64,000 nucleotides of DNA from Terrabacter sp. MAHUQ-38 (lineage in GTDB: Bacteria; Actinomycetota; Actinomycetes; Actinomycetales; Dermatophilaceae): the NCBI RefSeq assembly GCF_014518425.1, contig NZ_JACVCU010000002.1:372001-436000 (forward strand), in the 5' to 3' direction. The notes under the pieces are model-generated. The model did no database searches. It had not been told where the DNA came from and saw nothing but the letters and a program-made list of their open reading frames with translations. A program made the position numbers and the translations under genes. Positions within the stretch are counted from its first letter, which is position 1. Every line of letters starts with the position of its first letter. This document shows, piece after piece, positions 27,171-36,685 of this stretch.

Positions 27171-27959
27171 TCAGTCGATGCCGAGGTAGTGCTCGAGCCC
27201 GACCGTCAGGCCGGGGTGGTCGCCGACCGCACGCACCGCGGCGATGACGCCAGGCATGAAGCTGCCGCGGTCGAACGAGTCGTGCCGAAGGGTCAGCACC
27301 TCCCCCGCGTTGCCGAGCAGCACCTCCTGGTGCGCCGTGAGACCACGCAGGCGCACCGAGTGCACGGGTATGCCGTGCACCGTGGCCCCGCGGGCGCCGT
27401 CGGGATCGTGGGTGGTCGCGTCGGGCACCGCCGCGACGCCGGCCTCGGAGCGGGCACGTCCGATCACGTCGGCCGTGCGAGCCGCGGTTCCTGAGGGCGC
27501 GTCCACCTTGGCCGGGTGGTGCAGCTCGATGAGCTCGACGGACTCGAAGAACGGCGCAGCTTTGGCGGCGAACGACATCATGAGCAGGGCGCCGATCGCG
27601 AAGTTCGGCGCGATGAGGACCCCCACGTCGGCGCCGCTGCTGGCGGGCGGTGCCTCGACGAGCTGCTCTCGCAACGCGTCGAGCGCCGCATCGTCCCAGC
27701 CGGTCGTGCCGACGACCACGTGGACGCCGCGCTGGACGCAGTGGGCGACGTTGGTGGGCGAGGCTCCCGGGACCGTGAGCTCGACAGCGACGTCCGCCCC
27801 AGCCAGGTCACCCAGCTCGTCGCTCGAGCCGTAGGTCCCGACGAGCACCAGCCCGTCAGCCGCCTCGACCGCCTTGACGGCCTCGGAACCCATCCGGCCG
27901 TTCGCGCCGATGACGGCGACCTTGATGTCGCGGGACGGCTGGGGTGTCGAGTCGCTCAC
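27171..27959 (-). CDS. dapB: 4-hydroxy-tetrahydrodipicolinate reductase
   Basis: DapB reduces the DapA product with NAD(P)H in the lysine/diaminopimelate pathway. The 262-residue protein has the nucleotide motif V-A-V-I-G-A-N-G-R-M-G-S near 13-24, G-T-T-G-W, A-P-N-F-A-I-G and the substrate motif E-L-H-H-P-A-K-V-D-A-P-S-G-T-A. The GTG at 27959 is chosen; the longer open frame upstream lacks family similarity. It is separated from dapA by about 13 kb. In related genomes an M16 peptidase gene often lies between pnp and dapB; it is absent here. Confidence 0.95.
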   Translation of the reverse strand: MSDSTPQPSRDIKVAVIGANGRMGSEAVKAVEAADGLVLVGTYGSSDELGDLAGADVAVELTVPGASPTNVAHCVQRGVHVVVGTTGWDDAALDALREQLVEAPPASSGADVGVLIAPNFAIGALLMMSFAAKAAPFFESVELIELHHPAKVDAPSGTAARTADVIGRARSEAGVAAVPDATTHDPDGARGATVHGIPVHSVRLRGLTAHQEVLLGNAGEVLTLRHDSFDRGSFMPGVIAAVRAVGDHPGLTVGLEHYLGID

Positions 27960-28090
27960 GCCCGCCAGCCTAACGAGCCGGCCCGGCCACGCGACGGCGC
28001 GGACGGCATACGGACCCGTCGCGAGAAAATGAGGCTGGGAGTCCGCTGGGAGGAGGCGCACACTGGAGGAACTTGTAGGAAGTGGTCTCC

Positions 28091-29704
28091 ATGCTCGTCC
28101 CCCCACCCGGCCCCAGCCTCCGCGGCCGACTCCGTCGCCTGGCCCTGGTCCCTCTCAGCGCCATCGGGCTTGCGCTCGGCCTCCTGGTTGCACCGAACGC
28201 CCAGGCCGCCGTGATGTTCGGCCACGACATCTCCTGGCCGCAGTGCGCGACGACGCAGGGCGGCTTCGGGTTGCCGATGCCGCCCGAGAGCACGCAGTTC
28301 GTCATCATCGGGCTCACGAAGGGGCTGGCGTTCACGGAGAACCCGTGCGTAGCCTCGCAGGTCCAGTGGGCCAAGAGCCGCTCGAAGCCGAGCCACGGGT
28401 ACGCCATGGCCACGTTCCCGACGACGACGCAGCTCAGCACGTACAAGGCGTCCGGGCCGTGGTCGTCGAGCACCCGCGCCGGGCAGCTGTCCAACGTCGG
28501 CTACGCCGAGGCGAAGTATGCCGCCGCGACCCTGAGCCGAATCGGCTGGCGCCCTCCCGTCGTGTGGATCGACGTCGAGCCGCGGCCCAAGCAGCCCTGG
28601 CCGACGGGCACGACGCTGCGTCAGGCGGAGAACCGCTACGTCGTCGAGGGCCTGATGCGCGGCCTGCGTGACTCGGGCTACGCATACGGCTTCTACTCGT
28701 ACACGAACGGCTGGAACGAGATCGTCGGCTCGTGGCGCCTGCCCGGTGTGCCGGTGTGGGCCACCGCCGGACGGCTCGACTACCCCACCGAGGCGCTCGA
28801 CAGGTGCACGCAGCCGAGCTTCTCAGGGGGCCGCGTCTACCTCTCCCAGTGGTACGACGACACGCGTGACTACGACCGCACGTGCGAGCCGTATGCCTTC
28901 ACGGCGCTCGGCGTGCCACGCGCCTCGCTGTCGAACAGCACGGCCGACGTCAACGGGGACTGGAACAACGACGTCCTGGCTCGATGGACGTCCACCGCTG
29001 CGCTGAGGCTCTATGCCGGCACCGGCACCGGCAGCCATGCAGCGAGCGTGCAGATCGGGACGGGGTGGGGCTCGTTCAACGTCCTGGACACCGTGGGCGA
29101 CCTCAGCGGCGACGGGGACCTCGACGTGCTCGTGCGGGAGAGCGCGACGGGCTACCTATGGATGTACAAGGGTGACGGCAAGGGCGGTTGGCGTCTGCCG
29201 CGCGTCCGCGTCGGCACCGGCTGGGAGATCATGAACGCCATCGTCGGGGCGGGCGACTTCAACGGTGACGGCCGCATGGACCTCGTCGCGCGACGAACCT
29301 CGTCCGGCGCCCTCTACCTCTACCCCGGCAACGGAACCGGAGGGTGGTTGCCCCGGGTGACGATCGGCTCGGACTGGAACCGCTTCAGCGCCGTCGTCGC
29401 ACCGGGTGACTTCAACGGTGACGGCCGGGCCGACCTGCTGGCGCGCGAGCGCGCGACCGGCTACCTGTGGCTCTATCCGGGCACCGGGTCGGGCAGCCTC
29501 GCGACACGCGTGCTCCTCGGGACCGGCTGGAACGGCCTGACCGCGATCATGAGTCCCGGGGACTTCAACGGCGACCGCACCTCGGACGTGCTCGCGCGCG
29601 ACGCCGGTGGCCAGATGTGGCTGTACGGACGCAACGCCGCCAACACGTGGAAGCCGCGTGTCCTGGTCAGCACCGGCTGGAACATCGTCAACGCCATCTT
29701 CTGA
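28091..29704 (+). CDS. Secreted DUF1906 glycoside-hydrolase-like protein with FG-GAP/VCBS repeats
   Basis: The 537-residue product has a Sec signal peptide (basic R-G-R-L-R-R, hydrophobic stretch, cleavage after A-Q-A near residue 38). Residues about 40-280 match the DUF1906/Rv2525c glycoside-hydrolase-like barrel, including G-H-D-I-S-W-P-Q-C, V-W-I-D-V-E-P and Y-G-F-Y-S-Y. Then five FG-GAP-like calcium-binding repeats follow, with D-x-N-G-D-G-x2-D-L and related motifs (near 288, 330, 382, 428 and 475). Such repeats form propellers that bind surfaces or ligands. The ATG at 28091 has an AGGAAG site. It is divergent from dapB. Confidence 0.87.
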   Translation: MLVPPPGPSLRGRLRRLALVPLSAIGLALGLLVAPNAQAAVMFGHDISWPQCATTQGGFGLPMPPESTQFVIIGLTKGLAFTENPCVASQVQWAKSRSKPSHGYAMATFPTTTQLSTYKASGPWSSSTRAGQLSNVGYAEAKYAAATLSRIGWRPPVVWIDVEPRPKQPWPTGTTLRQAENRYVVEGLMRGLRDSGYAYGFYSYTNGWNEIVGSWRLPGVPVWATAGRLDYPTEALDRCTQPSFSGGRVYLSQWYDDTRDYDRTCEPYAFTALGVPRASLSNSTADVNGDWNNDVLARWTSTAALRLYAGTGTGSHAASVQIGTGWGSFNVLDTVGDLSGDGDLDVLVRESATGYLWMYKGDGKGGWRLPRVRVGTGWEIMNAIVGAGDFNGDGRMDLVARRTSSGALYLYPGNGTGGWLPRVTIGSDWNRFSAVVAPGDFNGDGRADLLARERATGYLWLYPGTGSGSLATRVLLGTGWNGLTAIMSPGDFNGDRTSDVLARDAGGQMWLYGRNAANTWKPRVLVSTGWNIVNAIF

Positions 29705-29712
29705 GGCGCCAC

Positions 29713-29790
29713 GGGTCAACCGACAGGACGTTCCGGGGCCTGCCTGCGATAGCCGCCTCACAGCACGGTCTGCGGCCTGTCGGTTGACCC
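29713..29790. repeat. 15-bp perfect inverted repeat with 48-base interior
   Basis: 29713-29727 is the exact reverse complement of 29776-29790, beginning 9 bases after the DUF1906 stop. The interior has no gene. It may be the DUF1906 gene's terminator or part of a larger intergenic repeat; no direct repeats flanking it were noticed. Confidence 0.6.
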
Positions 29791-29800
29791 AGGAACGACG

Positions 29801-29837
29801 GAGCGGCCCGCCACCCCGACGGGGTGACGGGCCGCTC
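29801..29837 (-). terminator. Hairpin terminator downstream of pnp
   Basis: A 17-bp stem (29801-29817 with 29821-29837, one wobble/mismatch) and a 3-base loop lie 27 bases after the pnp stop on the minus strand. It may also stop read-through from the plus-strand DUF1906 gene. Confidence 0.75.
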
Positions 29838-29863
29838 GTGACGATCCGGGACGGACCTACCGG

Positions 29864-32125
29864 TCAGACCTCCGCGGTGGCCTCGGCCGCCGCGGCGTCG
29901 GCCGGAGCGGCCTCGGCGGCGTCGCCCGCACCCTCGGGAAGGACCGCGGCGAGGCTCAGCTTGCCGCGCGGGTCGATCTCCTTGAGCTCGACCTGGACCT
30001 TCTGGCCCACCTTGACGACGTCGTCGACGTTGTCGATCCGCTTGCCACCGACGAGCTTGCGCACCTCGGAGATGTGCAGCAGGCCGTCCTTGCCGGGCAG
30101 CAGCGAGACGAACGCGCCGAACGTGGTCGTCTTGACGACCGTGCCGAGGAAGCGCTCGCCGACCTCCGGCATCTGCGGGTTCGCGATGGCGTTGATCGCC
30201 GCGCGAGCCGCCTCCGCCGAAGGACCGTCGACCGCACCGATGAACACCGTGCCGTCGTCCTCGATCGAGATGTCGGCGCCCGTGTCGTCCTGGATCTGGT
30301 TGATCATCTTGCCCTTCGGGCCGATGACCTCACCGATCTTGTCGACGGGGACCTTCACCGTGATGATGCGCGGGGCGTACGGGCTCATCTCGTCGGGCAC
30401 GTCGATGGCCTCGGCCATGACGTCGAGGATGTGCAGACGCGCGTCGCGGGCCTGGGTCAGCGCGCCGCCGAGCACCGAAGCGGGGATGCCGTCGAGCTTC
30501 GTGTCGAGCTGGATGGCCGTGACGAACTCCTTGGTGCCGGCGACCTTGAAGTCCATGTCGCCGAAGGCGTCCTCCGCACCGAGGATGTCGGTGAGCGCGG
30601 CGTACTGCGTCTCGCCGTCGACGGTGTCGGACACGAGGCCCATCGCGATACCGGCGACCGGGGCGCGCAGCGGGACACCGGCGTTGAGCAGCGACAGGGT
30701 CGAGGCACACACCGAGCCCATGGACGTCGAGCCGTTGGAGCCGAGGGCCTCGGACACCTGACGGATCGCGTACGGGAACTCCTCGCGGGTCGGCAGCACC
30801 GGCATGAGCGCACGCTCGGCCAGGGCGCCGTGACCGATCTCGCGGCGCTTCGGCGAACCGACGCGGCCGGTCTCACCGGTGCTGTAGGGCGGGAAGTTGT
30901 AGTTGTGCATGTAGCGCTTGCGCGTGACGGGGCTCAGCGTGTCGAGCTGCTGCTCCATCTTGAGCATGTTGAGCGTCGTGACACCCATGATCTGGGTCTC
31001 GCCACGCTCGAAGATCGCCGAGCCGTGCACGCGGGGCAGGACCTCGACCTCGGCGCCCAGGGCGCGGATGTCTGCGAGGCCACGGCCGTCGATGCGCACC
31101 TTGTCGCGCAGGATGCGCTGGCGGATCAGCTTCTTCTGGACCGAGCGGAAGGCGGCGGACACCTCCTTCTCACGACCCTCGAACTGCTCGGCGAGCTGCG
31201 CCTTGACGGCGGCCTTGATCTCGTCGAGGCGGTCCTCGCGCTCCTGCTTGCCGGCGATCGTCAGCGCAGCGGTCGTGTCGGCCTCGACGGCGCTCTCGAC
31301 GGCGGCGTAGACGTCGTCCTCGTAGTCGAGGAAGACGGGGAACTCCTGCACCGGCTTGGCCGCCTCGGCAGCGAGCTGGGCCTGGGCGTCGCACAGCTGC
31401 TTGATGAACCTCTTCGAGGCCTCAAGGCCCTCGGCCACGACCTCCTCGGTCGGCGCCTGCTTGCCCTCGTTCTTGACGAGGTCCCAGGTCGACTCGGTCG
31501 ACTCGGCCTCGACCATCATGATCGCGACGTCGTCACCATCGGGACCGGACACGACCCGACCGGCGACGACCATGTCGAAGACCGAGCGCTCGATGTCGGA
31601 GAAGTTCGGGAAGGCGACCCACTGGCCGTCGATGAGCGAGACGCGCACGCCACCGATGGGGCCCGAGAAGGGCAGGCCGGAGATCTGCGTCGACGCGCTC
31701 GCGGCGTTGATGGCGAGCACGTCGTACTGGTGGTCGGGGTTCAGCGAGAACACCGAGATGATGACCTGGACCTCGTTGCGCAGGCCCTTCTTGAAGGTCG
31801 GGCGCAAGGGGCGGTCGATGAGGCGGCAGGTGAGCACGGCCTCGGTGGATGGGCGACCCTCGCGGCGGAAGAAGCTGCCGGGGATCTTGCCGATCGCGTA
31901 CATACGCTCTTCGACGTCGACCGTCAGGGGGAAGAAGTCGAACTGGTCCTTCGGGGTCTTGCCCGCGGACGTGGTCGACAGCAGCATCGTGTCGTCGTCG
32001 AGGTATGCCGTGACGGCGCCGCCGGCCTGGCGGGCCAGGCGGCCGGTCTCGAACCGGACCGTGCGGGTGCCGAAGCTGCCGTTGTCGATGACGGCTTCGG
32101 CGAAGGTGATGTCTGGACCCTCCAT
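29864..32125 (-). CDS. pnp: Polyribonucleotide nucleotidyltransferase (PNPase)
   Basis: PNPase is a trimeric 3'-5' phosphorolytic exoribonuclease (and in Actinobacteria the main RNA polymerase-independent tail-adding enzyme). The 753-residue protein has two RNase PH domains joined by a helical domain, then a KH domain (V-I-G-P-K-G-K-M-I near 592) and an S1 domain ([13 protein letters not shown] near 660), and an Ala/Glu-rich tail. The second RNase PH core has T-S-M-G-S-V-C-A-S. It lies after rpsO, separated by a terminator-like hairpin, the conserved rpsO-pnp order. Confidence 0.96.
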   Translation of the reverse strand: MEGPDITFAEAVIDNGSFGTRTVRFETGRLARQAGGAVTAYLDDDTMLLSTTSAGKTPKDQFDFFPLTVDVEERMYAIGKIPGSFFRREGRPSTEAVLTCRLIDRPLRPTFKKGLRNEVQVIISVFSLNPDHQYDVLAINAASASTQISGLPFSGPIGGVRVSLIDGQWVAFPNFSDIERSVFDMVVAGRVVSGPDGDDVAIMMVEAESTESTWDLVKNEGKQAPTEEVVAEGLEASKRFIKQLCDAQAQLAAEAAKPVQEFPVFLDYEDDVYAAVESAVEADTTAALTIAGKQEREDRLDEIKAAVKAQLAEQFEGREKEVSAAFRSVQKKLIRQRILRDKVRIDGRGLADIRALGAEVEVLPRVHGSAIFERGETQIMGVTTLNMLKMEQQLDTLSPVTRKRYMHNYNFPPYSTGETGRVGSPKRREIGHGALAERALMPVLPTREEFPYAIRQVSEALGSNGSTSMGSVCASTLSLLNAGVPLRAPVAGIAMGLVSDTVDGETQYAALTDILGAEDAFGDMDFKVAGTKEFVTAIQLDTKLDGIPASVLGGALTQARDARLHILDVMAEAIDVPDEMSPYAPRIITVKVPVDKIGEVIGPKGKMINQIQDDTGADISIEDDGTVFIGAVDGPSAEAARAAINAIANPQMPEVGERFLGTVVKTTTFGAFVSLLPGKDGLLHISEVRKLVGGKRIDNVDDVVKVGQKVQVELKEIDPRGKLSLAAVLPEGAGDAAEAAPADAAAAEATAEV

Positions 32126-32250
32126 GAAAGGGGCCCTCGCTTTCTGTTTCTCATGTGCCCGCGCACATCGTCGTTGTGTGCGTGGTTTTCCTTCTTCGGG
32201 CCGGACGGCCCTGGTGCGGGGGTCGACGGGCGTCGGCTGCCCGCACCTAT

Positions 32251-32293
32251 GACGAAAGGCGGTCCCCGCAGAACGCGGTGACCGCCTTTCGTC
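32251..32293 (-). terminator. rpsO-pnp intergenic hairpin
   Basis: 32251-32264 pairs perfectly with 32280-32293 (14 bp), ending 7 bases after the rpsO stop on the minus strand. In many bacteria the rpsO-pnp gap holds an attenuating terminator and RNase processing site; this hairpin fits that role. Confidence 0.75.
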
Positions 32294-32299
32294 ACGAAC

Positions 32300-32569
32300 T
32301 CATCGACGCAGACCGAGTCGCTTGATCAGCGCACGGTAGCGCTCGATGTCGGTCGCCTCGAGGTAGCGCAGCATGCGCTTGCGGCGGCCGACGAGCAGGA
32401 GGAGACCACGACGGCTGTGGTGGTCGTGCTTGTGGGCCCGAGCGTGCTCGGTGAGGTCCTTGATGCGCTGCGTCAGCATCGCGATCTGCACCTCGGGGGA
32501 GCCGGTGTCGCCGTCCTTCGTGGCGTACTCGGTCATGATCTGCTTCTTCACGTCAGTGTCCAAAGGCAT
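32300..32569 (-). CDS. rpsO: 30S ribosomal protein S15
   Basis: S15 binds the 16S rRNA central domain and helps form the bridge to the 50S subunit. The 89-residue protein is full length, with [12 protein letters not shown] near 22, [19 protein letters not shown] and [13 protein letters not shown]. It heads the rpsO-pnp pair; its upstream neighbour on this strand is lpdA, not ribF as is usual. Confidence 0.97.
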   Translation of the reverse strand: MPLDTDVKKQIMTEYATKDGDTGSPEVQIAMLTQRIKDLTEHARAHKHDHHSRRGLLLLVGRRKRMLRYLEATDIERYRALIKRLGLRR

Positions 32570-32749
32570 GGATGTACCGACTCCTTCTCATCTCGTTGCG
32601 CGGTGCTCCAGGGCATGTCCACCTGGGCGCTATCGATCCGCGGCCGGTCTACGGCACCCCCAAGGCTAACAGCGTGACCAGCCGCGCCCTAATCGAGTCG
32701 TGTGCCCCTGCCGCCGTTTGCGGCCGGGTGTTACCCGTTGCATCCACCC

Positions 32750-32755
32750 GGGTAT
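32750..32755 (+). promoter_or_regulatory. Candidate alternative-sigma (SigB/SigF-like) -10 element
   Basis: GGGTAT here matches the -10 of actinobacterial stress-sigma promoters (GTTT/GNNT, about 16, GGGTAT). A GTTA at 32730-32733 is 16 bases upstream, a partial match to the -35. It would place the start 40 or so bases before the DUF6131 gene. Tentative. Confidence 0.35.
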
Positions 32756-32802
32756 GGCTTTCGATGCTAGTGATCACCTCATCGAAGGAGCGAAGCGACA
32801 CC

Positions 32803-32958
32803 ATGATCGTTCTCGGACTCATCCTGCTGCTCATCGGCTTGTTCGCCAAGATCAGCATCCTCACCACGATCGGCATCGTGCTGCTCGTCATCGGGGCGGT
32901 CCTGTTCCTGCTCGGTGCCACGGGTCGCGCGGTCGGTGGCAGGAAGCACTGGTACTGA
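32803..32958 (+). CDS. DUF6131-like small membrane protein
   Basis: This 51-residue protein is two hydrophobic helices (about 2-18 and 20-38) joined by a short turn, ending in G-R-A-V-G-G-R-K-H-W-Y. The pattern, with the aromatic end, matches the small actinobacterial DUF6131 family. The function is unknown. The start is the ATG at 32803, with GGAG about 12 bases upstream. A terminator follows at 32983-33014. A possible stress-sigma promoter lies upstream. Confidence 0.75.
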   Translation: MIVLGLILLLIGLFAKISILTTIGIVLLVIGAVLFLLGATGRAVGGRKHWY

Positions 32959-32982
32959 TCGCTTGCGCGACAACCGCACGTG

Positions 32983-33014
32983 ACGACGCCCCCGCGATCC
33001 TGCGGGGGCGTCGT
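32983..33014. terminator. Bidirectional hairpin terminator
   Basis: A 13-bp perfect stem (32983-32995 with 33002-33014) and a 6-base loop lie between the stops of the convergent DUF6131 and lpdA genes. Confidence 0.85.
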
Positions 33015-33026
33015 GCTGTCCGAGGC

Positions 33027-34424
33027 TCAGAGGTTGATCATGTGGCCGGCGATGCCCTCGACGGCCTCCTTCATGGCCTCGCTCAGCGTCGGGTGGGCGA
33101 AGACGTTGCGGGCGACCTCGTCGGCAGTGAGGTCCCACTGCTGGGCGAGCGTGAGGGCCGGGAGCAGCTCGGTGACCTCCGGGCCGATCATGTGGGCGCC
33201 GAGGATCTCGTTGTGCTCCGCGTCGGCCACGATCTTGACGAAGCCCACGCCCTCGGCCATGCCGCGCGCCTTGCCGTTCGCGGAGAACGGGAAGCTCGCC
33301 GTCTTGACGTCGTACCCCTTCTCTCGAGCCTGCGCTTCGCTGTAGCCGAACGACGCGATCTGTGGCTGGCAGAAGGTGGCCCGCGGGATCATGTCGAAGT
33401 TGATCTCCATGGTCTCGGCACCGGCGATCGTCTCGGCGGCGACGACGCCCATCGCCTCGGCGGTGTGGGCCAGCATGAGCTTGCCCGTGACGTCGCCGAT
33501 CGCGTACACGTTGGGGACGCTGGTGCGCCCTCGCGCGTCGACCTCGATGGCGCCGCGGTCGGTCATCGTCACCCCGAGGTTCTCGAGGCCGAAGCCCTCG
33601 ATCCGAGGGGCGAAGCCGATCGCCGACAGCAGGCGGTCGGCCTCGAGCACCTGCTGGTCGCCGCCGGCCGCAGGGCTCACCGTGACGCGTACACCAGAGC
33701 CGGTGTCCTCGACGCCCTCGACCTTGGTGCCGAGCAGCACCTTCACGCCGAGCTTCTTGTACTGCTTGAGCAGCTCCTTGGAGACGTCGGCATCCTCGGT
33801 CGGCACCATCCGGTCGAGGAACTCGACGATGGTCACTTCGACACCGAAGTTCTTCATGACATAGGCGAACTCGACGCCGATGGCGCCCGAGCCCGCGATG
33901 ATGATCGAGCCCGGCAGGTCGGCGTCGAGGATCTGCTCCTCGTACGTGACGACGTTCTTGCTGACCTGCACTCCGGGGAGCATCCTGGTCACCGAGCCGG
34001 TGCCGATGATGAGGTTGTCGAAGGTCACGGTGCGCTGGGACCCGTCGTTGAGCGCGACGTCCAGCGACGTGGCACTCGTGATGGTGCCCCAGCCGTCGAT
34101 CTCCTCGATCTTGTTCTTCTTCATCAGGTAGTGCACGCCCTTGGCACTCGCCTCCGCCACCCCGCGGCTGCGCGAGTGCGTAACGGCGTAGGACATCGTC
34201 GCGTCGCCGTCGATGCCGAACGTCTTCTTCTCCTGCGTGATGATGTGCGCGATCTCCGCGTTGCGAAGGAGCGCCTTGCTGGGGATGCAGCCCACGTTGA
34301 GGCACACTCCACCCCAGTACTGCTTCTCGACCACGGCGACCTTCTTGCCGAGTTGGGCCGCGCGGATCGCCGCGACGTAGCCACCGGGACCAGCACCGAG
34401 CACAACGACATCGAAATCAGCCAT
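33027..34424 (-). CDS. lpdA: Dihydrolipoyl dehydrogenase
   Basis: This E3 component reoxidises dihydrolipoamide in pyruvate and 2-oxoglutarate dehydrogenase complexes (and glycine cleavage), reducing NAD+. The 465-residue flavoprotein has the FAD motif V-L-G-A-G-P-G-G-Y near 6-14, the redox-active disulfide G-G-V-C-L-N-V-G-C with I-P-S-K, the NAD motif [11 protein letters not shown] and the C-terminal catalytic H-P-T-L-S-E-A. The ATG at 34424 is preferred to an in-frame GTG three codons earlier. It is monocistronic, with other complex subunits outside the window. Confidence 0.95.
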   Translation of the reverse strand: MADFDVVVLGAGPGGYVAAIRAAQLGKKVAVVEKQYWGGVCLNVGCIPSKALLRNAEIAHIITQEKKTFGIDGDATMSYAVTHSRSRGVAEASAKGVHYLMKKNKIEEIDGWGTITSATSLDVALNDGSQRTVTFDNLIIGTGSVTRMLPGVQVSKNVVTYEEQILDADLPGSIIIAGSGAIGVEFAYVMKNFGVEVTIVEFLDRMVPTEDADVSKELLKQYKKLGVKVLLGTKVEGVEDTGSGVRVTVSPAAGGDQQVLEADRLLSAIGFAPRIEGFGLENLGVTMTDRGAIEVDARGRTSVPNVYAIGDVTGKLMLAHTAEAMGVVAAETIAGAETMEINFDMIPRATFCQPQIASFGYSEAQAREKGYDVKTASFPFSANGKARGMAEGVGFVKIVADAEHNEILGAHMIGPEVTELLPALTLAQQWDLTADEVARNVFAHPTLSEAMKEAVEGIAGHMINL

Positions 34425-34607
34425 GCGCGACACCTTATCCGTGGGCAGTCGCAGTCAAGGACGCTGCCCGGCCCGCGGGCGCGACGGCGGCGGCAACTGG
34501 TGACAGACTGCAAGTCCGGGTGTCGCACGACACATGTGGGCGCCGCGCAAGGGTATGTTCCGCGAGGACGGCCGGGTCGGTCCGGCCCTGACCAACGGAG
34601 GTCATGC

Positions 34608-34919
34608 GTGAGTCACGCACCGCACCACCACTACAACGCGCCGCCGGCGAACAAGGGCCTGCTGGCCCTCGCAGGCGTCCTTATCGCAATCCCTGTCGTG
34701 GCACTGCTGCTCGTGGGCACCTACGCCAAGGAGGAGCCCCGGCTCGGCGGGTTCCCCTTCTTCATCTGGTACCAGTTCCTGTGGGTCTTCCTGTGCTCCG
34801 GGATGACCTACGCCGCCTACCGGATCGTGCTCAAGGCGCGCCCCCACCGGCCGATGAGCACCGAGGGTGACGAGTACCTCGACGGCGAGGACGACGGCTA
34901 CGGCGGTGAGCGCCGATGA
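34608..34919 (+). CDS. DUF3311 family small membrane protein, partner of the downstream symporter
   Basis: The 103-residue protein has two hydrophobic helices (about 18-38 and 50-70) and an acidic C-terminal tail (G-E-D-D-G-Y-G-G). DUF3311 proteins usually precede a sodium:solute symporter gene and are thought to be its small subunit. The GTG at 34608 is chosen because GGAGG lies 6 bases upstream; an ATG at 34604 is in the wrong frame. Its stop overlaps the symporter start (ATGA). Confidence 0.85.
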   Translation: MSHAPHHHYNAPPANKGLLALAGVLIAIPVVALLLVGTYAKEEPRLGGFPFFIWYQFLWVFLCSGMTYAAYRIVLKARPHRPMSTEGDEYLDGEDDGYGGERR

Positions 34920-36571
34920 CCTCGCAGACCGGAGTCAACGGCGTCGCACTGGCCGTCCTCATCTTCTTCTTCGTCGTCGTCGCGGCGGCCGGCTTCTGGG
35001 CCGCACGCTGGCGTCGCCCGACGAGCATGGAGAGCCTTGACGAGTGGGGCCTCGGCGGCCGTTCGTTCGGCACGTGGATCACGTGGTTCCTGCTCGGCGG
35101 CGACCTCTACACGGCCTACACGTTCGTCGCCGTGCCTGCCGCGATGTACGCCTTCGGCGCCGTGAACGGGTTCTTCGCCGTGCCCTACACGATCGTGCTC
35201 TACCCGATCATCTTCGTGTTCATGGCCCGCCTGTGGTCGGTGTCGCACCGGCACGGCTACGTCACGCCGGCCGACTTCGTCCAGGGCCGATCAGGCTCGC
35301 GAGCGCTCTCGCTCGCCGTCGCCGTCACCGGCTTCCTCGCGACGATGCCGTACATCGCCCTGCAGCTCGTCGGCATCCAGGCGGTGCTGGAGGTCGCGGG
35401 CGTCGGAGGCGCCGGCAACTGGGTCGCCAAGGACCTGCCGCTCTTCGTGGCCTTCCTCGTGCTCGCCCTCTACACGTACACGTCCGGGCTTCGTGCTCCC
35501 GCGATCATCGCCTTCGTCAAGGACATCCTCATCTACCTCGTCATCATCGTGGCGGTCATCTACCTGCCCTCCAAGGTCGGTGGGTGGGGCCACATCTTCG
35601 ACGCCGCCAAGGAGAAGATGACGACGACGACCAACGCCGCGACGGGCAACAAGAACGTCTTCATCCCCGGGGAGAAGGCCTACTGGGCCTATGCCACCTT
35701 GGCCCTCGGGTCCGCGCTGGCGCTGTTCATGTACCCGCACTCGATCACGGCGACGCTCTCGGCCAAGAGCCGCAACACGATTCGCAAGAACGCCGCGATC
35801 CTGCCGGCCTACTCGTTCGTGCTCGGCCTGCTCGCGCTCCTGGGATGGGTCGCGATCGCAGCCGGCACGAAACCCGTCGGCCTCGACGGCAAACCGAACG
35901 CACAGCTGGTGATCCCGCAGCTGTTCGAGGACACCTTCCCGTCGTGGTTCGCGGGGGTCGCCTTCGCGGCCATCGCGATCGGTGCGCTCGTGCCGGCCGC
36001 GATCATGTCCATCGCCGCGGCGAACACCTTCACGCGCAACGTCTACAAGGCCTGGCTGAGGCCCGACGCCACCGTGGAGCAGGAGGCGAAGGTCAGCAAG
36101 GTCACCTCGCTCGTCGTCAAGGCGTTCGCGCTGGTCTTCGTGCTGACGCTCGACAAGAGCAACGCGATCAACTTCCAGCTCCTCGGCGGCATCTGGATCC
36201 TCCAGACGTTCCCCTCGATCGTGTTCTACCTCTACACCCGGTGGTTCCACCGTCGTGCCCTGCTCATCGGGTGGGCCGTCGGGATGGTCTACGGCACCAT
36301 CGCGGCATACGGGGTGACCAACAAGGCGACCGGTGCGCCGTTCGCTGGGTCGGTCGCTTCGATCCCGGTCATCGGTCAGCTCGGCTACATCGCGCTGACG
36401 GCCTTCGCCATCAACGTCCTCGTCGCGGCTGTGCTCACGCTCGCCTTCCGCGCCGGCAAGGTCGACGAGGGTCGCGACGAGACCATCCCGGCCGACTACT
36501 TCGCCGACGCGGGCGACCCGCGCGTGGAGAAGCTGCCGGTCGGGCCGCACGAGACGACCCCCTCCGTCTGA
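34916..36571 (+). CDS. mctP: Sodium:solute symporter, MctP-type monocarboxylate transporter
   Basis: This 551-residue membrane protein has about 13 transmembrane segments of the SSS family. The N-terminal W-G-L-G-G-R-S-F-G-T-W-I-T-W near residue 43, P-A-D-F-V-Q-G-R near 120 and A-L-V-P-A-A-I-M-S-I-A-A-A-N-T-F-T-R-N near 360 are typical of MctP/ActP-like carriers, which take up lactate, pyruvate, acetate or propionate. The exact substrate cannot be determined. It is coupled to DUF3311. An inverted repeat follows the stop. Confidence 0.87.
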   Translation: MTSQTGVNGVALAVLIFFFVVVAAAGFWAARWRRPTSMESLDEWGLGGRSFGTWITWFLLGGDLYTAYTFVAVPAAMYAFGAVNGFFAVPYTIVLYPIIFVFMARLWSVSHRHGYVTPADFVQGRSGSRALSLAVAVTGFLATMPYIALQLVGIQAVLEVAGVGGAGNWVAKDLPLFVAFLVLALYTYTSGLRAPAIIAFVKDILIYLVIIVAVIYLPSKVGGWGHIFDAAKEKMTTTTNAATGNKNVFIPGEKAYWAYATLALGSALALFMYPHSITATLSAKSRNTIRKNAAILPAYSFVLGLLALLGWVAIAAGTKPVGLDGKPNAQLVIPQLFEDTFPSWFAGVAFAAIAIGALVPAAIMSIAAANTFTRNVYKAWLRPDATVEQEAKVSKVTSLVVKAFALVFVLTLDKSNAINFQLLGGIWILQTFPSIVFYLYTRWFHRRALLIGWAVGMVYGTIAAYGVTNKATGAPFAGSVASIPVIGQLGYIALTAFAINVLVAAVLTLAFRAGKVDEGRDETIPADYFADAGDPRVEKLPVGPHETTPSV

Positions 36572-36636
36572 CCCAACCTGTCGAGTGGGCCATCGCCCGC
36601 CCGCCGGCACACGAAAGTGCCCACTCGACGGTTGGG
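36572..36636. repeat. Imperfect intergenic inverted repeat, probable terminator
   Basis: CCCAAC plus a 10-base TCGAGTGGGC arm (36572-36577, 36581-36590) pair with GCCCACTCGA plus GTTGGG (36619-36628, 36631-36636), with 2-3 unpaired bases and a 28-base loop. It lies just past the symporter stop and before the FUSC stop. An AGTGCCCAC copy recurs at about 36646. Confidence 0.55.
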
Positions 36637-36685
36637 GGCAGGTGAGAGTGCCCACCCACGCGCCACTCGGCGCCGGGGACTCATG

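Noticed and set aside
29713-29790. Insertion sequence ends
   Set aside because: There is no transposase, and no flanking direct repeats were seen.
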